Source of the DNA: an uncultured Clostridia bacterium
Lineage (GTDB): Bacteria; Bacillota; Clostridia; Oscillospirales; Acutalibacteraceae
Direction: 5' to 3'
DNA: 64,000 bases
Assembly (NCBI GenBank): GCA_946183365.1
Contig: CAMHAH010000002.1
Coordinates: 124,001 to 188,000 of the forward strand
Position numbers and translations under genes: made by a program
Notes under the pieces: model-generated
Seen by the model: the letters and a program-made list of their open reading frames with translations, nothing else
Databases searched by the model: none
What the model was told of the DNA's origin: nothing
Shown: in pieces, positions 59,125 to 64,000 of the stretch
Numbering within the stretch: position 1 is the stretch's first letter
Layout: each line of letters starts with the position of its first letter

Positions 59125-59532
59125 ATGATGAAAAGCATTTTTAATCAACCCGACAGGATCGATACGTTTGAGGTCGTCACACTTCGAGTGAGCACGATGC
59201 GGTATGTTGCCGAGTATGAGATCGTGATGAAGGACGGCAAGGCAGAGGTATCCTATTACTCGATCAGGTTCACGCAAAGCGAGGATGAGCGTGTCCTCGA
59301 AAAACGTGTCGCGGTGGATGAAGCGGAAGCGCTGAAGCTACTGAATGACAGCGATGTTCTTTCATGGGACGGCTTTCACGGCGCTCACCCGCGGGGTGTC
59401 ACAGACGGCACCATGTTCAACCTGCACGCGACCGTCAACGGCGGGAAAAGGATCTACGCGACAGGTTCGGAGAACTTCCCGCGCCATTACCGCGATCTGA
59501 CGGATGGCTTATATGAGATCTTGAATAACTAG
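59125..59532 (+). CDS. Unknown accessory protein (135 aa)
   Basis: GAGGAATAGATT precedes ATG-ATG. Residues 35-130 hold AEVSYYSIRFTQSEDERVLE, VLSWDGFHGAHPRGVTDGTM, FNLHATVNGGKRIYATGSEN and FPRHYRDL. The WDGFHGxHPxGVxDGTMF phrase recurs in gut Firmicute proteins of unknown function. Soluble, alpha/beta. Confidence 0.65.
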   Translation: MMKSIFNQPDRIDTFEVVTLRVSTMRYVAEYEIVMKDGKAEVSYYSIRFTQSEDERVLEKRVAVDEAEALKLLNDSDVLSWDGFHGAHPRGVTDGTMFNLHATVNGGKRIYATGSENFPRHYRDLTDGLYEILNN

Positions 59533-59600
59533 TCGGCTATGAGTGATTCAGCCGACATCATCGGGATAAAAGGTCAAGGAAGAAATAGATAAGAGGTAAG

Positions 59601-60134
59601 ATGATGATCATTCTGATAACCGGCGCTTCTCACACAGGGAAAACACTTCTGGCTCAAAAGATGCTCGAAAAATATCACTATCCATATCTGTCGATCGACC
59701 ATCTGAAAATGGGCTTGATCCGCAGCGGCAATACCGATCTTACACCGATGGACGACGATGACAAGCTCACAGCGTACCTCTGGCCGATCGTGCGCGAGAT
59801 GATAAAGACCGCGATCGAGAACGATCAAAACCTGATCGTGGAGGGCTGTTATATCCCGTTTGAATGGCGAAAGGATTTTGATGAACGATACTTACCGTCG
59901 ATCCGATTTATCTGTCTTGCTATGAGCGAAAAGTATATAGAGGATCATTTCAGCGAAATCATTGCGCATGAGTCAGATATAGAATCCCGATTAGTCTATG
60001 CGGATTGTACGATAGAGGGTTTGAAGTCAGAAAACAGGAATATCATCGACGGCTATCAACGTGCCGGTGAACAGATCGTGCTGATCGATTCTGGCTACGA
60101 ACAGACGATAAATAAGCTACCATCTTTGAATTGA
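59601..60134 (+). CDS. Small P-loop kinase-like protein
   Basis: 177 residues. ITGASHTGKTLLAQKMLEKY is a Walker A, followed by YLSIDHLKMGLIRSGNTDLT and NLIVEGCYIPFEWRKDF, as in shikimate/adenylate-kinase-like AAA_33 proteins. The second P-loop kinase within 1.3 kb. Substrate unknown. Confidence 0.8.
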   Translation: MMIILITGASHTGKTLLAQKMLEKYHYPYLSIDHLKMGLIRSGNTDLTPMDDDDKLTAYLWPIVREMIKTAIENDQNLIVEGCYIPFEWRKDFDERYLPSIRFICLAMSEKYIEDHFSEIIAHESDIESRLVYADCTIEGLKSENRNIIDGYQRAGEQIVLIDSGYEQTINKLPSLN

Positions 60135-60165
60135 CATAATAACACTGTTTATAAAGAGGTGCAAC

Positions 60166-60453
60166 ATGGGACTATTCGCAAAGAAATACAAGGTCGATTA
60201 TTGTGGTCAGAAGATGGCGTATCCAAACGCAAAGGACGAGTACAGAGCCGGAGAAAAAGTGACGCTGTACTTTGACATGATCGCCACGGATACGAACTAT
60301 TCATTCACCCTCGACGGCACAGAGCTGATGAGGAACTATGATCCGGAGAAGGGCTTTGTCCTGCGCTTCACCATGCCCGACCACGATGTGAAGCTGCATT
60401 GCCTTTCGCGTAACACGATGGTCGTAGAGATACCTCAGGAAGAAAACGATTGA
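60166..60453 (+). CDS. Small unknown protein (95 aa)
   Basis: AAAGAGGTGCAAC precedes the ATG. MGLFAKKYKVDYCGQKMAYP, then YRAGEKVTLYFDMIATDTNY and FTMPDHDVKLHCLSRN form a small beta-sandwich-like protein of a type seen in gut Firmicutes. Function unknown. Confidence 0.65.
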   Translation: MGLFAKKYKVDYCGQKMAYPNAKDEYRAGEKVTLYFDMIATDTNYSFTLDGTELMRNYDPEKGFVLRFTMPDHDVKLHCLSRNTMVVEIPQEEND

Positions 60454-60461
60454 TAAGAAAA

Positions 60462-60528
60462 AGCGACAGAGGTCTCTAAGCAAGGGGATACCGAAAACGG
60501 CGTTACCCAAAACTCTCGCTCTGTCGCT
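60462..60528 (+). other. Long stem-loop after the 60166 gene
   Basis: AGCGACAGAG (60462-60471) pairs with CTCTGTCGCT (60519-60528); a smaller GGTAACGCC-type hairpin sits inside. No T-run follows, so it may be a transcript-stabilising or processing structure instead of a simple terminator. Confidence 0.5.
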
Positions 60529-60598
60529 GAAATCATTATAGCACTATACCTTAGATCATGTCAACGGCTATGCCATCTCGTCAGGGGAGGACAAAACA

Positions 60599-61120
60599 AT
60601 GCTGGAAATACTGAAAAACAGGTTCAACGAAAATAGGGATCGCCACCCGAATCTCCAATGGGAGGTTGTTGAAATCCGACTGAAGGATAATACTGCCGCG
60701 TTAAAGACTTTGCGGTATATGGAAGAAAGCGGCGGTGAGCCTGATACGATCGGCTTTGATGAAGCCGGAGAGAAGCTCATCTTCTGCGACTGTTCCAAGG
60801 AAACTCCCGCTGACCGCAGAAGCCTTTGCTATGATGATGAGGCATTGCAAAAGCGAAAGAAGAATCCGCCGACAGGCAGCGCGGAACGGCTGGCGAAAGA
60901 AATGGGCATCGAGCTTCTGACAGAAGATCTCTATTACAGATTGCAGCAGCTCGGAGAATTTGACTTAAAGACGTCGAGCTGGATCCATGCGCCTGAGTCG
61001 ATCAGGAAGAAAGGCGGAGCCTTGTTTTGTGAGCGCCGATACGGCAGGGTGTTTACCTTTCACAACGGAGCGGATTCATATTATTCATCCCGCGGTTTCA
61101 GAGGATATATATGCGTGTGA
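60599..61120 (+). CDS. DUF4256-family protein
   Basis: 173 residues; AGGGGAGGACAAAAC precedes the ATG. TLRYMEESGGEPDTIGFDEA, FCDCSKETPADRRSLCYDDE, SSWIHAPESIRKKGGALFCE and VFTFHNGADSYYSSRGFRGY match the DUF4256 pattern. Slightly shorter than the family's usual ~185 residues at the N-terminus. Function unknown. Confidence 0.85.
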   Translation: MLEILKNRFNENRDRHPNLQWEVVEIRLKDNTAALKTLRYMEESGGEPDTIGFDEAGEKLIFCDCSKETPADRRSLCYDDEALQKRKKNPPTGSAERLAKEMGIELLTEDLYYRLQQLGEFDLKTSSWIHAPESIRKKGGALFCERRYGRVFTFHNGADSYYSSRGFRGYICV

Positions 61121-61272
61121 TCCCGCTTCTATCAGCCGTTTGAGAACAAAAGACAAATCCATAGAGGTAATACCGCACTATGAGGCTAAGAAATAATGAT
61201 TTCGAAGCGGAATAGAGAACAGGCTGTGCCCTCATTGTGAGAGTACAGCCTGTTGTTATTCTATGTGATTGA

Positions 61273-62346
61273 TTATTTCAAACGATAAACTCTGTTGCGG
61301 TTCGCGCCCTCGGCGATGATGACGCCATCGCTAACCAGCTCAGCAAGGTAATCCCTCGTCCGGGATGGCTGCAGGTGGATCGCCTCTGCAATTTGTGATG
61401 CTTTCACAGCGCCTTTGCCTTGCATAAAGGAGAGGATCGCTGCCTTGGTTCTGGTGTTTATCGCCGATTTTTTATCGCCGATTTTTCCGTTATCGCCGAT
61501 TTTTCCTGCGTGCGGGTCATCCGACAATATCAGCAGATACCGATTCTTCATGTCGTTATCCTCGCCGAGGATCAGATTGCGGAAGAACTGCTCCAGATAG
61601 ACTTTATCCTCATAGATGCCCCGTTGGATGTCGGCATAATTAGCGCGGACAAGGGCGTTTCTGAAATACCATGAGTTGTCGGCAAAGAGCGTATTACTCA
61701 CCTCGAATCCGAGCGAGCTCAGATACTTGATCGTAAAGACGGCGGTCGTTCTGGTGTTGCCCTCGCCGAAGGGGTGGATCTGCCAGAGGTTCGAGATGAA
61801 ATCCGTGATATGGCGGATGCTCTTGTCGATACCGAGTCCTCTGTAATCGAAGCTCTTTTCCAAGTCAAAATCATAGTTGAGCGTATCGCGGATGGTATCC
61901 GAGCCGGCGTATACGACCGACTTGCCCCGCAGCACCCATTCCTTTTTGGAGATGTTATAGTTGCGGATCTTCCCGGCAAATTTGTAGATTCCGTCAAACA
62001 AACGGCGATGGATCGCGATCAGCTGTTCGGGAGAGAAAACGAACGCGTCCTCCGAGAGAAGCTGAGCGATGCGCGCCGAGACCTTGTCCGCCTCTTCGGT
62101 GCGCCTCTCTGTATCGAGCCTTGCCGATTTGCTTTCATAGTAGCTGTGGATCAGCTCGTCCGCCTCTTGCAGCGTGATGTCGCCGTCGATGTTCTTCTTC
62201 GCAGTTTGGATCAGATACGCCGAGGGCTTCAGTCCGTCCACATCCTGCAGTCCGATCGCAGTCTGCCATATATAGCCTTTCTGCTGTTTATCCGGTTCGC
62301 TCTGTCGGATATATTCGTCAAAATCAAAGTTGATAGGATCGCTCAT
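61273..62346 (-). CDS. Fic-domain protein with C-terminal winged helix
   Basis: 357 residues. Fic proteins transfer AMP (or other nucleotides) onto target proteins. The active loop is HPFGEGNTRTTAVF (near residue 195), a common variant of HxFx(D/E)GN(G/K)R. FSPEQLIAIHRRLFDGIYKFAGKIRN is the preceding Fic core. The C-terminal ~60 residues (ILSFMQGKGAVKASQIAEAI, RTRDYLAELVSDGVIIAEG) form a DNA-binding-like winged helix. Between them lies a repetitive KIGDNGKIGDKKSAIN linker whose DNA repeats could shift the frame. Convergent with DUF4256. Confidence 0.92.
   Translation of the reverse strand: MSDPINFDFDEYIRQSEPDKQQKGYIWQTAIGLQDVDGLKPSAYLIQTAKKNIDGDITLQEADELIHSYYESKSARLDTERRTEEADKVSARIAQLLSEDAFVFSPEQLIAIHRRLFDGIYKFAGKIRNYNISKKEWVLRGKSVVYAGSDTIRDTLNYDFDLEKSFDYRGLGIDKSIRHITDFISNLWQIHPFGEGNTRTTAVFTIKYLSSLGFEVSNTLFADNSWYFRNALVRANYADIQRGIYEDKVYLEQFFRNLILGEDNDMKNRYLLILSDDPHAGKIGDNGKIGDKKSAINTRTKAAILSFMQGKGAVKASQIAEAIHLQPSRTRDYLAELVSDGVIIAEGANRNRVYRLK
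61461..61506. repeat. Three copies of TATCGCCGATTTTT inside the fic gene
   Basis: Copies start at 61461, 61475 and 61493 (spacings 14 and 18), so they are read in different frames. Gain or loss of the 14-bp unit would disconnect the winged helix from the Fic domain. Confidence 0.8.
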
Positions 62347-62595
62347 TCTCTCACCACCTTACTAAGTTATTATACCATAGATCAGGATAAATAACAACTA
62401 TATTGTCGCCCTATGATCTGATTCCCAAAACAATGGATCGCGTACCGGTTAATTTAGAATAGTATTAGCCGGAAATTCATTACTTGAACATCTGTATTTG
62501 GAGATCAATTATTCTATTTTAATTTGAAATAACTTGCAAATTAAATACAGATATGTTATATTATTTGCAGAATACTTCATATTAAGGTGATTGAA

Positions 62596-62940
62596 ATGAA
62601 AATATCCTCTGAGAATAGCAATGCTGCGGTTATGAAAGAATTAGGCGCACGCATAAAACGCGGCAGATTGGATATGCAACTGTCGCAGAAGGAATTGGCA
62701 GAAAGAGCAGGTATCTCAGCGCGAACCTTGTCGACTGCTGAAAACAGCGGAGACATTCGTTTGGAGAGCCTCGTCCGCATACTCCGTGTTATGGGCCATC
62801 TTGAAAACCTGAATCTTCTTTTGCCTGAGCTGTCATTAAATCCTGAAGATTACAGAACATTGGGAAAAAGCCGCCAGCGCGTATCGAAGCATAGTACACA
62901 GAAAAAGAGTACAGGTTGGAAGTGGGGTGACGAAGAGTGA
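62596..62940 (+). CDS. hipB: HipB-type XRE antitoxin
   Basis: 114 residues from ATG 62596 (TTAAGGTGATTGAA upstream; a GTG 9 bases earlier is less likely). The HTH is MKELGARIKRGRLDMQLSQK, ELAERAGISARTLSTAENSG, then DIRLESLVRILRVMGHLENL. A basic C-terminal tail follows (KSRQRVSKHSTQKKSTGWKW). Overlap of its stop with the start of the HipA-like gene (GTGA) is the typical hipBA arrangement. Confidence 0.88.
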   Translation: MKISSENSNAAVMKELGARIKRGRLDMQLSQKELAERAGISARTLSTAENSGDIRLESLVRILRVMGHLENLNLLLPELSLNPEDYRTLGKSRQRVSKHSTQKKSTGWKWGDEE

Positions 62941-64000
62941 CTTTTGCAGAAGTAATGCTATGGGGATCAAAGGTCGGAACAGTTGCATTCCCGGATGACA
63001 GCAATTTTGCAACATTCAGATATGACAGCGATTTTATACACAGTGGGATAGAAGTGTCCCCTATTGCGATGCCTTTAGGCCCGCGTCAGTATTCGTTTCC
63101 GGCTCTGCCGATCGAAACCTTTCGAGGACTGCCGGGATTACTCGCTGACTCCCTTCCGGACAGATTCGGTAACGCAGTTATCGATCAGTGGTTAGCATCA
63201 GAGGGACGGACACCGGAATCTTTCAATGCAGTAGAAAGACTGTGTTATATCGGTCAGCGCGGTATGGGCGCATTGGAATTCAAACCGGTCACGGGACCAA
63301 AGGTTGATGAAAGTGAAAAGATCTATATTGACAGTTTAGTAAAACTGGCTTCTGAGATTTTGACCAAAAGAAGCAAAATGCGATTTACCGTTGACAGTCA
63401 TGTCATGCAGCAGATCATGCAAGTGGGTACATCCGCAGGCGGCGCAAGGGCAAAGGCGGTTATCGCATGGAATGAAAAAACGAACGATATCCGTTCCGGT
63501 CAGGTCGAAGCCGGAAAAGGCTATGACTACTGGATCATCAAATTTGACGGGATAACAAACAATGGGGATCACAATGAGAAAGATCCTCCGACTTATACCA
63601 GAATAGAATATGCTTATCACCTGATGGCAAAAGCTGTCGGTATTCAAATGAATGAGTGCAAACTGTATCGAGAGAACAGGCTGTATCACTTTATGACAAA
63701 GAGATTCGATCGCATTGAGAATAGTGGAAAGAAACTGCATATGCAGACACTCGGCGCTTTGGCACACTATGATTTCAACGATGAAACCGCAACCAGTTAT
63801 GAGATGGCTGCAGGAATCATGCGCAAACTGAATCTCCCTTATGATCAAATGGAACAGCTGTGCCTGAGAATGATCTTTAATGTGTTGACAATGAATTGTG
63901 ACGACCATGTCAAAAACATCTCTTTCTTGATGGATCGAAACGGCATATGGTCATTGGCGCCGGCATACGATTTGACGTTTGCCTATAACGCGACAAACCG
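62937..64000 (+). CDS. hipA: HipA-type Ser/Thr kinase toxin (cut by window edge)
   Basis: A GTG start at 62937 overlaps the antitoxin stop by 4 bases, and the frame is open to the window end (~354 residues). HipA kinases phosphorylate glutamyl-tRNA synthetase or related targets and induce dormancy. Visible are LPGLLADSLPDRFGNAVIDQ, the P-loop-like VGTSAGGARAKAVIAW, the catalytic NCDDHVKNISFL and the DFG-equivalent SLAPAYDLTFAYN. The start MTFAEVMLWGSKVGTVAFPD matches the HipA N-terminal domain. The C-terminus is outside the window. Confidence 0.92.
   Translation, partial: MTFAEVMLWGSKVGTVAFPDDSNFATFRYDSDFIHSGIEVSPIAMPLGPRQYSFPALPIETFRGLPGLLADSLPDRFGNAVIDQWLASEGRTPESFNAVERLCYIGQRGMGALEFKPVTGPKVDESEKIYIDSLVKLASEILTKRSKMRFTVDSHVMQQIMQVGTSAGGARAKAVIAWNEKTNDIRSGQVEAGKGYDYWIIKFDGITNNGDHNEKDPPTYTRIEYAYHLMAKAVGIQMNECKLYRENRLYHFMTKRFDRIENSGKKLHMQTLGALAHYDFNDETATSYEMAAGIMRKLNLPYDQMEQLCLRMIFNVLTMNCDDHVKNISFLMDRNGIWSLAPAYDLTFAYNATN

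Overview
The window looks like a chromosome segment of a low-to-mid-GC Firmicute, most likely a gut clostridium of the Ruminococcus/Oscillospiraceae kind. This is inferred from strong AGGAGG-type ribosome binding sites, sigma-A-type promoters, a membrane pyrophosphatase beside housekeeping genes, a class II aldolase, a secreted fibronectin-III repeat protein, and many small domain families I associate with gut Firmicutes. No rRNA operon or species marker is present, so genus is not settled.

Bases 1-21,700 are ordinary core genome: a MarR-controlled heterodimeric ABC exporter, a potassium-type membrane pyrophosphatase, an FN3-repeat secreted protein, metG-tatD, an XRE membrane regulator, xth, murF, ddl, a MIF-like protein, fba, rpsO-pnp, an autoregulated XRE repressor and tRNA-Thr(CGT). 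The gaps between these genes are full of dispersed palindromic or MITE-like repeats. One MITE (10,862-11,123) lies exactly between what look like the toxin and antisense-RNA halves of a type I toxin-antitoxin locus.

From the tRNA-Thr 3' end onward the content is accessory. A 15-bp duplication of the tRNA end marks a likely integration site. Next come a WYL regulator with an unknown partner, gene remnants, a toxin-antitoxin-chaperone (TAC) operon with a SecB-like chaperone, and a mobile-element core on the minus strand (tyrosine integrase with an inserted HTH, primase/DUF3987 protein, small excisionase-like protein). A repeat-rich non-coding stretch and small regulators follow.

The centre of interest is 35,850-47,941, a tightly packed four-gene operon: a type III-like (beta-class) adenine methyltransferase, a type III Res-like helicase/nuclease, a SNF2-type helicase with an N-terminal Swt1-like HEPN domain, and a sacsin-like GHKL ATPase with a zinc-binding segment. 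This reads as a composite anti-phage system: a modification enzyme for self recognition, two helicase engines, a candidate RNase effector and a GHKL sensor or switch. A second putative defence cluster follows (49,327-54,968): a helicase with a C-terminal nuclease-like domain, and a nuclease-like/DUF2075 helicase. The rest (54,996-64,000) is a string of small accessory genes (NUDIX, P-loop kinases, an HTH-nuclease-like protein, immunity-like proteins), a Fic protein with frame-sensitive internal repeats, and a HipBA toxin-antitoxin pair cut by the window edge.
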